This document shows, piece after piece, positions 1 to 10,790 of a DNA stretch of 64,000 nt; the first letter of the stretch is position 1, and the number at the start of each line of letters is the position of its first letter. Made by a program: the position numbers and the translations under genes. Source of the stretch: Daucus carota subsp. sativus (lineage: Eukaryota; Streptophyta; Magnoliopsida; Apiales; Apiaceae); contig NC_030385.2 in assembly GCF_001625215.2 (NCBI RefSeq), positions 11,153,135-11,217,134 of the forward strand, in the 5' to 3' direction. Under the pieces are notes generated by a model. That model was not told the origin of the DNA and searched no databases. It saw nothing but the letters and a program-made list of their open reading frames with translations.

Positions 1-456
1 AGACTTTCAGTATCATGATATCAGTTATTGTAAAATAAACATATCCGTTCTATTTTTTCAAGTAAAAGTTCAAAACAAGAAAACAAGAATCTAGAACCAA
101 TATAATACATCATACATAACTCCTAACCCTTCTAACAACGTTCAAAACTAGTGAGTTTTTCTGTTTTAAAAACAATCCTACATGTATTAAAATAAACTAA
201 ACCTCAAGAATAAACTTATTTCTGTTTTACTATTTCACAAATGTGCAAGTAAGCAGTTATCAGTTTAGGTATAAATTGTAAATTACAGTTGGCATAGTAT
301 TGGTTGAAGTTTTAAATGAAACTACATTGTGTGGAAGAAAAGGATTATTGCTATCTATGGAGGGTGAGGGTTCATGTAACACAATTGCATTATTCGCCTA
401 TTATCTTAGAGCGAAGTTTTCTTATTCAATCTTTCTTGGCTGTATATGTAATGCAG

Positions 457-2254
457 AAAGAGGTAAAAGGTATCCTTCTTAAAGAGACAGAGCTGAAGAT
501 AAAAAATGCTGTTGGATTGCGCCATGTGATTGATCTTCTTAGTTCTGAAAAGAAATTGGTTGTTGGTCATAATTGCTTTCTTGGTACAAAATATCTTCTG
601 CAAAATGTTATTAAGATATATTTTTTTATGCAAGTCTCATGAAGATTGTAGTTCATGTGCATGTCCTTACTAGTTATTATGCATGATACAGATATAGCAC
701 ATTTGTACAGCAAATTTATAGCTCCTCTTCCTGCCACCGGTGAAGACTATATTTCCTCCATTGCCAAGCACTTCCCATACATAATTGACACAAAACTGCT
801 CCTGAATAATAACAATGTATTTCAAGTTATCAAGCAGAAGAGGAGCACGTCACTTGCCAAAGCATTTGCTTTTCTATGTCCCGATATTGTGTCAGGTGTC
901 AAAACCTCTGGATCAGCATACAAGCCTTGCATTAAGGTGGAGGTCCAAGTAGATGATACGAGGTTAACTTTCTTGTGCATTTACTCTTTTAGTGTTTTTT
1001 TTAATTTTTTGTTTGCTTTTGTGCATTTCTTACTGCAAGTTGTAATTTTCCTTGCTTCCATTTAGGAAATGGGAACTGAGTTTGTGATTGCTAAAATTAC
1101 CATTAATTAATTATGCCAAGGAGGTAGACTCATCCCCATATTCATGGTAGCTATCTCACTTTTGCATTCATAATCTGGGATGTTTCTGAGTACAACCATT
1201 TCTCAGTAAATGCAGTCAATATGTGATCATTATTGCAAGGAACCCCCCCAAACGAAGTTGCTTTGCTTCATTCTAATCTGTTCTTAATGTGTGCATCTGA
1301 GATTTTATAGTTATCGTACTTCTTTTTCTGTCTTGCTATGAAACTTTATCATGATTTTATGAAGTATTCTGATTTTTAGTTATGTGTACAATTGCTGGGT
1401 ACTAATACTAAAATTTTATTGCCAGGTCGTCTAATTGGAACTCGGGAGCCAAGCATGAAGCCGGTTATGATGCATTTATGACGGGTTGTGTTTTTGCTCA
1501 GGCTTGCAGTCATCTAGGTATAAAGTTTGAATCCCAGGTACCCTCTCCAAGTTTAGCTCTGGAAGAGAAGCTGCAAGGATGCATAAATACCCTATATCTT
1601 AGTTGGATCAATGGAGAAATTATTGATCTTACGACTGGTAAAAGGATTGTGGAGTCTTCAGGTTCTAGTGACCGCAAGTACCACCACTCAAAGATTTTTT
1701 TCTCAAATATTGTCTTGCTGTGGGGATTCCCATCTAAGCTCAAGGCAGCAGAAATAAAAGAATGTATATGTAAAGTTTTTGGGCAAAGCTCTGTCGCATC
1801 CATTTACCACTTGGATGAAACTGCGGTGTTTGTTAAGTTCAGCAAGGCTGAACTTGTGACAGATTTCTTACATTTGAAGGCTACCCTGGAAAAAAACAAT
1901 GACCCAATCTCAGTTTTGCATCCACTTTCAAAAATTTTGGATGGCGGATGTACTTGTGCTGCCAATTACGAAGTTTATAAAGAAATTTGTGAGTCGCCGA
2001 TTTCAGAAATGTTGTTTGCAGATCAAGCTGCGACAATTGGTATTAAATGGAAAACCAAGTTATTCGTTCCTAAGCAGAAAGAATCACACCGAGAAACTTT
2101 AGGCCCAGAAGATGGGCAATTTACAGGTTCCACTTCTCCAAGTGAGAAAGAGATTAAAAAACTAGTTAGTGTCCTTGATGGTTTATCGAGTGGCCGCACA
2201 AGCAACAGACTCGCAGATTCCTTGCATCTTGCCCAGGCTCAGATTGGTAGATAA
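457..2254 (+). CDS. PARN-like poly(A)-specific ribonuclease, 3' part
   Basis: Three exons fit: 457-583, 692-962 and 1426-2254, with GT..AG junctions and continuous phase, giving 408 C-terminal residues. The product resembles plant poly(A)-specific ribonuclease PARN, a DEDD-family deadenylase that shortens mRNA poly(A) tails. Visible landmarks are VGHNCFLD-IAH (the Asp comes from codon halves 583/692) and KHEAGYDAF, the regions holding the third and fourth acidic residues of the DEDDh site. The first Asp-Glu motif must lie in exons to the left of the window or be lost. The last exon is long (829 nt) and open to a TAG-type stop near 2254. Sequence from about 300 to 440 is open in the same frame but I could not match it to the family, so the first usable acceptor at 456 was chosen. 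A truncated pseudogene cannot be excluded. Confidence 0.75.
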
Positions 2255-2877
2255 ATGGCGCATCGTTGATTAGTCTTTGTTTTCCCTACTTGTAGCCTCC
2301 TGTGACCAATTTTTAGCTGACTTGTTTTACTTAGAGCATATGCACCCACAAAGGGCATTAATTCATGAATTGAGTTAGAGTTGGTTACTATTTACAGGAA
2401 ATTCACTATTTTTAGTGCACCCAAAGCTCCATTAGCTCATCGATTACTAAATAATTTCATAATGAGATTGACGGACCTTAGGGTGACCTCGGTCCTCGGG
2501 TGATGCTGCTCGGGGTTAAATGTAAAGAAAGTCATTACTAAAAGTAATCCGAACTTCTATTAGAATTCAGGCACTTCCATTGACATCAAAAGAATTCTAA
2601 CTTAAGTTCAGATTTCCCATAATCACAAATTAAATTTGAAAATGCTTATTGAAATTCAGTAGTAGTTTAAACTATATTTGATATTAATTTTTTTGTCCTC
2701 AATATTATATATTTAGTGTGTTGTTAATTTTTTTGTCCTCGATATTATATATATAGTATGGATATGTAAATTTTTGTATGCATCAAAATATCACAAAATG
2801 CATCCATTGATTAAATTTTGATTCTTTCAACCGTAGTTGATACTCAATTGTCTATTTGTTCTTATTATGAAAAAAAT
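2255..2877. other. Intergenic, 3' flank of PARN-like gene
   Basis: AT-rich sequence without a supportable gene. A short run near 2333 begins like a MITE terminus (agagcatatgcaccca) but no partner end is visible. A direct repeat of about 30 bases (ttaatttttttgtcctc plus flanking AT) occurs at about 2685 and 2723. Confidence 0.5.
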
Positions 2878-2879
2878 TA

Positions 2880-3135
2880 CTCCCTCCGTCTCAATATATA
2901 AGTCTCTTTTGACTTTTGACTAGTCAAATTAACTATATTTTGACTAAAATTTATAGATATTGTATGATTGAAATTTTTTATAAAAAATATCATCAAAAGG
3001 TAAATCAAGTTTATTTTAATATGTAACTTTTTATTTTGTAAAACAACAAATAAATATTTTCTAATAGTTGATCAAAAATTAATCAATTTAACTCTTAGAA
3101 TAGCAAAAAAGACTTATAAATTGAGACGGATGGAG
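2880..3135. mobile_element. Stowaway-type MITE (Tc1/mariner)
   Basis: Terminal inverted repeats starting CTCCCTCCGTCTCAAT and ending ATTGAGACGGATGGAG, flanked on both sides by the TA dinucleotide. Length is 256 bp with an AT-rich non-coding interior, as expected for Stowaway MITEs. Confidence 0.92.
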
Positions 3136-3322
3136 TAGCTCACAATTTTAAAATGTTCATTAAAGAATTATTGTACCCACATTTTTTATGTAGAACTTAT
3201 ATTCGATGAAATGTAAAATTAATGCATCATTGCCAATGCATCTTAGTTTTATGTCTATAGAAATCATTTACTAATCACTATATATATAAAAATAATGATG
3301 TTACTTTATCTACTAATCACTG

Positions 3323-3581
3323 CTCCCTCCGTCTCTAAATAGTTTTCCTGTTTGTACTTTTCACGTTTGCCAACACACATTTTTAATCGTTAATATCTTT
3401 CATTTCGTAGTAGCATTAAAAATAAAAACTTCACTGTATTAAAGTACTCGTGAATACGAATCTAACAAGATCACTCATGACTATATTTAGTTTTATAAAT
3501 TAGATGTAAATTAGTAATTTGTCTCATGTTATGAGCAGTACCGACATCCCAAATAGGAAAAGAATAAAGAGACGGAGGGAG
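3323..3581. mobile_element. Stowaway-type MITE
   Basis: Inverted termini CTCCCTCCGTCTCTAAATAG and its near-complement ending GAGACGGAGGGAG, 259 bp apart. The 3' flank is TA but the 5' flank is TG, so one copy of the target duplication has mutated. Confidence 0.88.
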
Positions 3582-3956
3582 TATATTATAAAAATAAAAA
3601 TGGTGATGTGGTACATCATATATGGATCGCGGTGCCCGCAGGCAGGGAGCCGTTACACCCCATGGCTCCTTCACCGTTGGATGCTATAATCAACACAAAA
3701 GAAAAGAATACCCAAATTAAAGGTCTGTTATGCAAATTAAATAGAGTATGTCTTATTTAGCTGTGTTTTTTCTTTAAGCTGGGAACTATGGTTTTAGTTG
3801 GGAAAGGCAAGTTAAAAGAGAAAACTGAAAAGAAAAAACATAACATAACAAGAATCAATGAGAAGCATGATCCAAAATAAACACAGATCTGATCCAGCTT
3901 GAGAATCAACAAGCCCATAACTTAGACCATTTGAATTACAGAAACTAAAAGTAAAA

Positions 3957-4297
3957 CTAAGCAGCTTTTGCAGGACAAGGGAGCAGTTGCTGCTGCTGCT
4001 GCTGTAGAGAAACAAAAGAGAGCCCATTTACAAGAGCCTCTAGATCTGTGAGTGAAGCCCTTCTGCTTTGTGTCTTTTGCTTTTTCATGGCTTCTCTTCT
4101 CAGATCATGATCTGCTATTCTGCATATTACCCAGAAAAAAGAAGAATAAATGGTCAGAGCTAGAATAAAAAAGATAAAATATAAATTTGATGTGATGGGA
4201 TTATGTACTCTTGGGAGAGAGTGAGGGAGCTTGTGAACCCTGAGAGACAAAGAGGAAGGCCAGAGCTGGTACGGAGGTTTAGGGGGGAGGCCTGCAT
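3957..4297 (-). CDS. Small spliced hypothetical protein (83 aa)
   Basis: A two-exon model on the minus strand: exon 1 from 4297 to 4209, exon 2 from 4119 to 3957. The donor is GA|GTACAT and the acceptor is a pyrimidine-rich tract ending ATGCAG. The join is in phase and gives a protein starting MQASPLNLRTSS with a charged core (REAMKKQKTQSRRASLTDLE) and a short poly-Gln tract before the C-terminus PAKAA. The poly-Gln run is encoded by CAG repeats. Upstream there is a TATA-like AATAAATA near 4340 followed by a CT-rich leader, consistent with a real promoter. I do not recognise a domain. The unspliced reading starting at 4250 would put an implausible hydrophobic intron translation in the middle. 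Expression is unproven. Confidence 0.45.
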
Positions 4298-4679
4298 TTT
4301 TGTTTATTTAATTGGGTGGAAAGCAACGAGAGAGAGGAGGTATTTATTGGTAAGTAAATATGGGGAGAAATGTTGGTTTCTCGCCGAGAAATGGGCCAAG
4401 TTGTAGAATCTAGGGAGGTGTTGCTGTTTATGGTATGGAACAATAAAAAGCATTTTCAGGAAAATGCAGACTTTGGGAATAAAATCGGATTCCTACCATT
4501 TAACGCCACTAAGTGTATATTTTGATCTGATCTTTTGAATATTTGATACAAGTCAAATACATTTAAATATTTGATTGAGATAAATATCGTTTCTTAGAAT
4601 TAAATATATATTATCTTCTTACGACCAGTATCCAAGTTTTACGGTTTGCAGTTTTGAGAGTCGACTCCAAGTTGTAGCC

Positions 4680-5325
4680 TTCACTTCTTCGCTCTTCATC
4701 TTTCATCCTCCTACTGATTAATCATCTTCGTTCTTTCATCTTCTGTCATATTTATTAGTTTTTTCAATAAAACAAGATCTAATCCTTTTGGGTGAGTTAT
4801 TATTGAGTACCTTGTCATCAAGGTCGTGCCCATCTTTTTGGGATGTTTGTGTCGGTTTTGATGTTTTTGTGTGTTTTGTTATGGGTCTCGGTAACGTTTC
4901 TAAGAAGGGGTTACATGATATTTTGGGCAATCCGTAAGACTTGGATTAGATATGGCACGGTGGTGAATATCGTAAGAGCTCACCTTTCACGACATAAAAT
5001 TGTTCATCTTTTGGAGTCATTTGTTGATCCAATTTCGGTTGATGTAACTGATAATTCTGAACACTGGGCTAGAGATGCTGCTGCTTATGTGAAGGTCAAT
5101 TACGATGCTACTATGTTCAAAACTGATGTAGGTTGGATTGTTCGAGATTTGATTGTAATACTTTTTAGTTTAAAGAATTTAAATATTCTATTTGTTAAGC
5201 GATCTGAAAATAAAGTGGTTATATGTTTAGCTCGTTTTTTGTTTCTTAATCAGGTTGTAATTGACAGTTCGAGGGTTTGTCTCGGCTGGGTTTCAATTAT
5301 TTATTAAATTCTTCGCTTTTTGTCA
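4680..5325 (+). pseudogene. LINE-like remnant with RNase H domain
   Basis: The open stretch 4843-5307 contains residues NSEHWARDAAAYVKVNYDAT followed by GWIVRD, the pattern of the RNase H-like domain found at the 3' end of plant LINE ORF2, then a segment FVKRSENKVVICLAR resembling the end of that domain. A T-rich leader with 'tcaataaaac' and 'ttttgggtg' precedes it, and the 3' end reads into an A-rich tail near 5320. A related remnant lies at 31560-32270. The N-terminal hydrophobic part of the reading frame is not RNase H and suggests an internal deletion joining leader to RNase H. No functional protein is expected. Confidence 0.5.
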
Positions 5326-5329
5326 AAAA

Positions 5330-6720
5330 ATAATAATATCTGATTGGGATATTTTGGACCTGATATGCTGATATACTAAATTTAGTTATGTTTTACCTTT
5401 TGATTTGAATTATGGGTATTTATTAGAAATCGGATTAATTAATTTTAAATTCAAAATAAGCTTAAATATTATAATTTTAAAAAATTCATGGTTTTTAGAT
5501 TTATTTTAGTTAGCAGTAGTACCTGTTTGTATAAACTAAGTCATTGGTAACTCAAAGTTTCTGTTTGTATAAATTGGTAACTCAAAATTTTAACAATCTC
5601 TGTGTCAAAAATGCAAAGATATAAAAAAGAGGTGAATGCTTTAGTTTTTGACATATTTTATTTCGTCCATTATTAATGAATCGATCTCATTAGTTGATTT
5701 TGCACCATCAAAATATTTATCTCATGTATGAGTTCTATAATCGATTTTATTAATCTATTCACTTTTGAGATTAAAAGAAATATAGTTCGAGACCGAATTG
5801 GCTTCTGCCCTATCCACACATGGTTTGGGCTGGGCACCAAAGGTTAAGAAACATGTTAGAGCAGTGGAAAATAGGAAAAAAGTGGGTGGAATCATAGAAG
5901 ATGAGGTAGTAAAAATAGTGTGAAATAGGAAGACAAGTGGAAAAGTGATAGGCTGATTATTTTTAATAATTTTTGAAATATAAAAAATTGAATAGGACAC
6001 AGAAAAAAAAACTGTAAAGAAATGATTAAGACAGATAAATGAGAAACCGTGTTAAATCTTCACTCACTAAGTCCATATTCAGAATCTCAATAATTTTAAT
6101 GCACTAATTTGATTGTTTTACAAGTCCATTATAGATTCTTAAAATTATAATTTGTTGATACATTTAGTTGTACTCCTTCAGTCTCATTTTATATATCGGT
6201 TTTGAAGATTTTATTCTCATAAATATTTGTACATCTACACTTTTTGTAAAATTTTAAACAAACTTATTAATGGTATCACTCTAATATTGATTTTTATAAA
6301 TTATACTGTTCATTTTTGAATTACAATTGGTGTCATTTTTTTTTTTTGAAAATTACAATTGGTGTGATTAGTTATATGACTTGTCATCAAAAATACCCCT
6401 CCTTCGTTGAGACATTAATTAAACATAAACTAGGCATAATTTTGTCAAAATTATTAATTAGAAGGTAAAACAGTTATTTTTATAACTAAGCATAACTGCC
6501 CTACCTTTTGATATAAAGAATGGAGGCTGTGAATTGTTGCAGGCCGGGCACATCGGCTGAGTGCTGGAAGAAAAAGAAAAGGAGAGGCTCTAGATCAAAT
6601 GACCACCTCATTTATGTGTTGATATGGATCTTTGTCTCCATAAACATAATTATTTGACCTCTAAATCAAATGACCTCATTTATATGTTGTACTAGATCTC
6701 TGACAGGTTCCTAGAACTTC
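5330..6720. other. Gene-free AT-rich DNA
   Basis: No supportable coding region. A single Stowaway-like end (actccttcagtctcattt) sits near 6173 without a matching partner. Around 6590-6710 a phrase containing 'gatcaaatgac' and 'tttatgtgttg' is repeated imperfectly. Confidence 0.5.
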
Positions 6721-7053
6721 TAGGAGCAAGTCCAAGAGAAACCCTATAACTAGTCTTAAGTCATAATTTAAGGAATTTAATGAAAAATGTTGATCCAAGT
6801 TCTAGTAATGTCTTATATCACTAGGACAACCTCTTCAAGCCTTATTAACAGGGCACCTATCTCCTTGCCCTATCTAATATTTTAATATAAAATCTTATAT
6901 CCACCCTATTTCTCTCTCTACTTTATATTTGCTTTAATGATGAAAGAAAGTTTTTAATAATAAAATATTAAACATATATTAAAAATAAGGCACATTGTTG
7001 GAGTTGAACTTACATAACCATGTCTTAAATCACTAAGACATCATATTTTATAG

Positions 7054-8351
7054 AGCTTATTACACTTTGTAACCCCACACTTTGGCCAATTAGCAAATCA
7101 GAGCCCACACTTTGAAACGTGACACTTTGTAACTCTAAGTTTCATTTTAGTTTCGGTTTGTAACCCGGGCCCACTAATCCGTTAAAAATGAACGTTACCG
7201 TGAAGTGATTAGGGGTTAATAGCTGCAGTTTCAGTTTATAACCCCTATGACACAGAGCACTAATGAAACTGAAAATATGTATTAGAAAAAAGAGTTGTTT
7301 AATAGTACATAATTTTAAAGAAATAAAATAATTTAATTTAGTTAATTTAAATACATTGAAATTGCAAAAAAAATATACATTGAAATTGAAATGCATGTAC
7401 GAAATTGAAGATATGCACTACTTCTATTTTAAATAATATATATTTTGTAGACATTTGTTGATCAAATTAATAAAATTTAATTTATATGACAATTTTTCTA
7501 TGACATGTCCTAAGCAATAAATTAATTTTATTTTAATTGTCTCCTATTTTTAAGTACATATATAGAATTTAGTTTTAACATTCGTAAACAGACAAGTCAT
7601 TTTTATAATATCGAGCCGAAGAAAATCAATGACAAAAAAATTTTAAAATAATTTCTTAATTTTATAAAGAGAAAATAATTTCTTAGTTAAAAATTTGAAA
7701 CAACCTAAGCTCTCAATTGACAAAAAATACGCAACATCATATATATCCAAAAAAGTTGTTAAAATAACACCATAAGTTTATAGTGTAATTCTTAACATGA
7801 AGAAAAGGTTACACAAACGGCGTGTACAAGTATAATGTATCTCCTTACCTCTGTTCTACAAGTCAGTGATTAATCACGATTAGTCACCGATTAATCTCTG
7901 TTCCGTAACTTGCCGAACTGATTAAATCTCCGATTAATTACTGATTAATCCGATTAATCCCCGATCAATTCAATTAATCACCGATTAATCCCTGTTCCGT
8001 GACTTCACCGATTAAGTCCGATTCCCATTTTTTACAACACTGCTCCTTACTTAAAGATTCCTTTCCTAAAGATTGAAAGCCTACCAAACCCCAAATGCCC
8101 AATTTATACAATTCTAACCCCTTCCTCGCTCCTTTGACTCTCCAACACCACACTTTGCTACAGGGGTTATAAACTGAAATTGCGGCTGTTAACCCCTAAT
8201 CACTTCACGGTAACGTTCATTTTTAACGGATTAGTGGGTCCGGGTTACAAACCGAAAGTAAAATGAAATTTAGAGTTATAAAGTGTCATATTTCAAAGTG
8301 TAGGGTCTGATTTGCTAATTGGTCAAAATGTGAGGCTACAAAATACAATAA
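7054..8351. mobile_element. Non-autonomous Mutator-like element with ~195-bp inverted arms
   Basis: Positions 7054-7248 and 8160-8351 are long inverted repeats (for example cggtttgtaacccgggccc against gggtccgggttacaaaccg). Flanks attttatag and attttattt resemble a degraded 9-bp target duplication, typical of Mutator-like elements. The interior carries no transposase. It contains an array of 'ccgattaatc' motifs at about 7870-8045. The element sits inside the Tourist copy 6724-8405 and must be younger. Confidence 0.75.
7868..8045. repeat. Degenerate GATTAATC-rich array
   Basis: About eight imperfect occurrences of 'cgattaatc' with two 'ctgttccgt' boxes, ending in 'ttttttacaacactg'. The same terminal phrase and motif recur inside the Helitron at about 52150-52197 and, more decayed, at 55085-55135. 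Confidence 0.6.
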
Positions 8352-8499
8352 ATTTTATTTTATATTATATTTGGGGCTCTAGATAGGACATTGTTGGACT
8401 TGCTCTAAGCAGGTAGCTTGCGACGTAGCATGAGGCTTCGATATTGCACTAATCTAATGATTACAGATTTTGGATCATCTCATGACAAGGCCCATATGC

Positions 8500-8635
8500 T
8501 CGTAAGCCTCGTAGCCCAAATCTAGCCATCGTACATGTTGTACAATTGTTTCAGTTGTGAGAACTTGTGTTCGACTCTCCATGACCACAATATTCTCATA
8601 TCTCCATGACCACAATATTCTCATATTTGTTTATG
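8500..8635 (+). repeat. Possible SINE fragment with tRNA-like B box and 24-bp tandem copy
   Basis: The stretch 'tgtgttcgactctcc' near 8567 resembles a pol III B box (GGTTCGANNCC). It is followed by two tandem copies of 'ccatgaccacaatattctca'. The A box is unclear, so this is a weak call. Confidence 0.3.
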
Positions 8636-9394
8636 GACACAAAATCAAAATTATGTCTAAAAAAATGCATTAACCTAATCACATTTTATTTAGAATCTTA
8701 AATCAATTTTTAGTAGATTACAAAATGTTGCATATTTGTCTCTGACTTGTGCAAATATTCCCTTGATCATTGTAATTCTTAATTTAAAAAATAAAAATGA
8801 AAATACAGTGAGAAATTACTAATTTACTATCATTAAATAAAATTTTACCAACTAGTTGGAGTCTTTATAATAGGATTTATACACAAACAAAAAATGCAAT
8901 TGCTATAATTAATGATGATCCCTCATCAGCTATGCTATGCCATGTTCTGGAGGGTTCAGTTTCATTGTACTAATTAGGAACTGATAGGGTATAACCCGGA
9001 TTGGCTTAACCCGGACTCTGGATTGGCTTAATCCGGACCCGAGCACGATATGACCCGGATATGGTCCCGGACCCAGGAGATGATCTCAGAACCAGGAGAC
9101 GATCCCGGACCTTGGAGATGATCTCGGACCCCGGAGATGATCCCGGACCCAGACGCAACCTATCCATCCCTCCCCCGGACCGGGACACAAGAGTCCAAGC
9201 CGACACCTGAACAAGTTGCAGTCTGACATGACAAGGACAATACCCAATGCCAGCTACTGACACTATGAAGACAAACCTCATAACACTCCAAAATACTATT
9301 CCTTAGCTGACGCCTGGACAGGTGTTAAGCATCCAAGCCCTACAGATGGACAGCAGGATCCAAGGTACACATCCTTAAACCCTAATCCTTGGCC

Positions 9395-9402
9395 TATAAA
9401 TA
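9395..9402 (+). promoter_or_regulatory. LTR TATA box, copy 1
   Basis: TATAAATA in the context ggcctataaatagacc, at the end of the first 453-bp unit of the solo LTR. Confidence 0.7.
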
Positions 9403-9847
9403 GACCAAGGATGAGAGGCTTAAGGATCTTCTTCTCCACACTCTCATCCCGGATTGGCTTAACCCGGACTCTGGATTGGCTTAATCCGGACCCGAGCACG
9501 ATATGACCCGGATATGGTCCCGGACCCAGGAGATGATCTCAGAACCAGGAGACGATCCCGGACCTTGGAGATGATCTCGGACCCCGGAGATGATCCCGGA
9601 CCCAGACGCAACCTATCCATCCCTCCCCCGGACCGGGACACAAGAGTCCAAGCCGACACCTGAACAAGTTGCAGTCTGACATGACAAGGACAATACCCAA
9701 TGCCAGCTACTGACACTATGAAGACAAACCTCATAACACTCCAAAATACTATTCCTTAGCTGACGCCTGGACAGGTGTTAAGCATCCAAGCCCTACAGAT
9801 GGACAGCAGGATCCAAGGTACACATCCTTAAACCCTAATCCTTGGCC

Positions 9848-9855
9848 TATAAATA
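9848..9855 (+). promoter_or_regulatory. LTR TATA box, copy 2
   Basis: The same TATAAATA 453 bp downstream. It is followed by the unduplicated R/U5-like part of the LTR, so this copy is the one in normal position to start retrotransposon transcription. Confidence 0.7.
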
Positions 9856-10452
9856 GACCAAGGATGAGAGGCTTAAGGATCTTCTTCTCCACACTCTCAT
9901 CTTTCTCATACACTCTAAGCCACCACAAACAGCATCCATACACCTTCACCCACCACACATAGATAACTCAATTTCCGTCTATATATTTTCCGACGCCTGT
10001 ACTCATTCTCACGCCGGAGGCGCCGCGGGGCTCAAACCCCCCTCCGGTGTTGTTTTGCAGACACCCGTCCAGCAGCTACACCGCAAGACACCAGTACACA
10101 GCGGAGGAAGCACCGGAACGGGATTTGACGTTATCAGGAACCAACTGTGTAAAATTATTATGATGTGTGGTCATATATGATACTGGGGCTTGTGTCACCA
10201 GATAGCAGGTTTGCATTAACAATCTGTGTGGTTCTTGTATGATATGAAAGGTCACATTCTTGGAGGATTAGTGTCTGTTTTAGGTAATAGATAGTAGGAG
10301 TAACAAAATATATGAAAATGAAAGATGTTTCCAAGTAAAGAACATGGATCAGATATTCAGATTCTCAGAATTAATAAGGATCAGGTAAATCAAGAAAAGA
10401 TAAACCAGGCTAGCTGTTCACCATCTCCCTTGATTCATCTCAACAAATTGCC

Positions 10453-10460
10453 TATAAATA
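10453..10460 (+). promoter_or_regulatory. TATA box of the MIR156 transcript
   Basis: TATAAATA in 'tgcctataaataaatg', about 235 nt upstream of the miR156 hairpin and on the same strand. The spacing suits a pol II start near 10485. Confidence 0.6.
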
Positions 10461-10684
10461 AATGTTTGTATTTAGTATCCTCTTCATTCTTTTCATTGAT
10501 CTTTTGCACTACTCATATGATTCCTTTAATCATCTCAATTCCATGTTTTCTTCTTCTTTAGACTAGGAGCATAATGCATGTCCATTAAGTACGAAAGCAT
10601 GCATGATGAAGATGAATAAGTTCGTTGAGAAGGAACTTGTGCTATAAGGTGTCGGAAGAGGACGGAGATCTGGGGAAGGGGTAG

Positions 10685-10790
10685 AGTTATACATGTTGAC
10701 AGAAGAGAGGGAGCACAAACCTGCCATTAAGGTATGCATTACCTTGTTGTAGGAGTGTGCTCTCTCTTCTTCTGTCATCATACGTTCCGT
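10685..10790 (+). ncRNA. MIR156: MIR156 precursor hairpin
   Basis: The 21-mer at 10696-10716 (TTGACAGAAGAGAGGGAGCAC) matches the conserved plant miR156/157 family that targets SPL (squamosa-promoter-binding-like) mRNAs and controls juvenile-to-adult phase change. The opposite arm at 10757-10780 contains GCTCTCTCTTCTTCTGTCA, the expected miR156* form, pairing with the mature strand except for a one-base bulge and G:U or mismatch positions. The loop between arms is about 40 nt. The mature strand lies on the 5' arm, as in the family. The primary transcript probably starts near 10485; its 3' extent to the right is not visible. The transcription unit lies between the solo LTR and the lectin kinase and runs toward the kinase 3' end. 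Confidence 0.93.

Larger units (their letters stand above)
6724..8405. mobile_element. Tourist-type (PIF/Harbinger) MITE interrupted by a MULE
   Basis: The ends GAGCAAGTCCAAGAGA at 6724 and TTGGACTTGCTC at 8405 are inverted, flanked by TAG and TAA (imperfect 3-bp target duplication). The left part up to about 7053 and the right part from 8352 together make roughly a 380-bp MITE. The middle is occupied by a Mutator-like element. A related copy of the interior lies at about 16965-17160. Confidence 0.75.
8982..10136 (+). mobile_element. Solo LTR of an LTR retrotransposon
   Basis: The element begins TGATAGGG and ends GTTATCA, and is flanked by a perfect 5-bp target duplication GGAAC at 8977-8981 and 10137-10141. 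No internal coding region or second LTR is present, so it is a solo LTR left by recombination. It is 1155 bp, of which 453 bp is a tandem copy of its first part (8995-9447 and 9448-9900). Within each copy there are about four 25-bp sub-repeats of the form 'ggagatgatctcggacc'. Each copy ends in a TATA box. Open frames inside it are not genes. Confidence 0.9.

Noticed and set aside
5755-6000. 81-residue minus-strand open frame
   Set aside because: Low-complexity hydrophobic/aromatic composition in AT-rich DNA, no domain or signals.
6173-6410. Possible Stowaway starting actccttcagtctcattt
   Set aside because: No matching inverted end within the expected distance.
9006-9958. Four open frames on the minus strand, two identical (91 aa each)
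   Set aside because: They lie in the tandemly duplicated part of the solo LTR; identity is due to the 453-bp repeat, and composition is that of the repeat.
10325-10561. 78-residue open frame upstream of MIR156
   Set aside because: No conserved domain; it overlaps the probable promoter and start of the MIR156 transcript.
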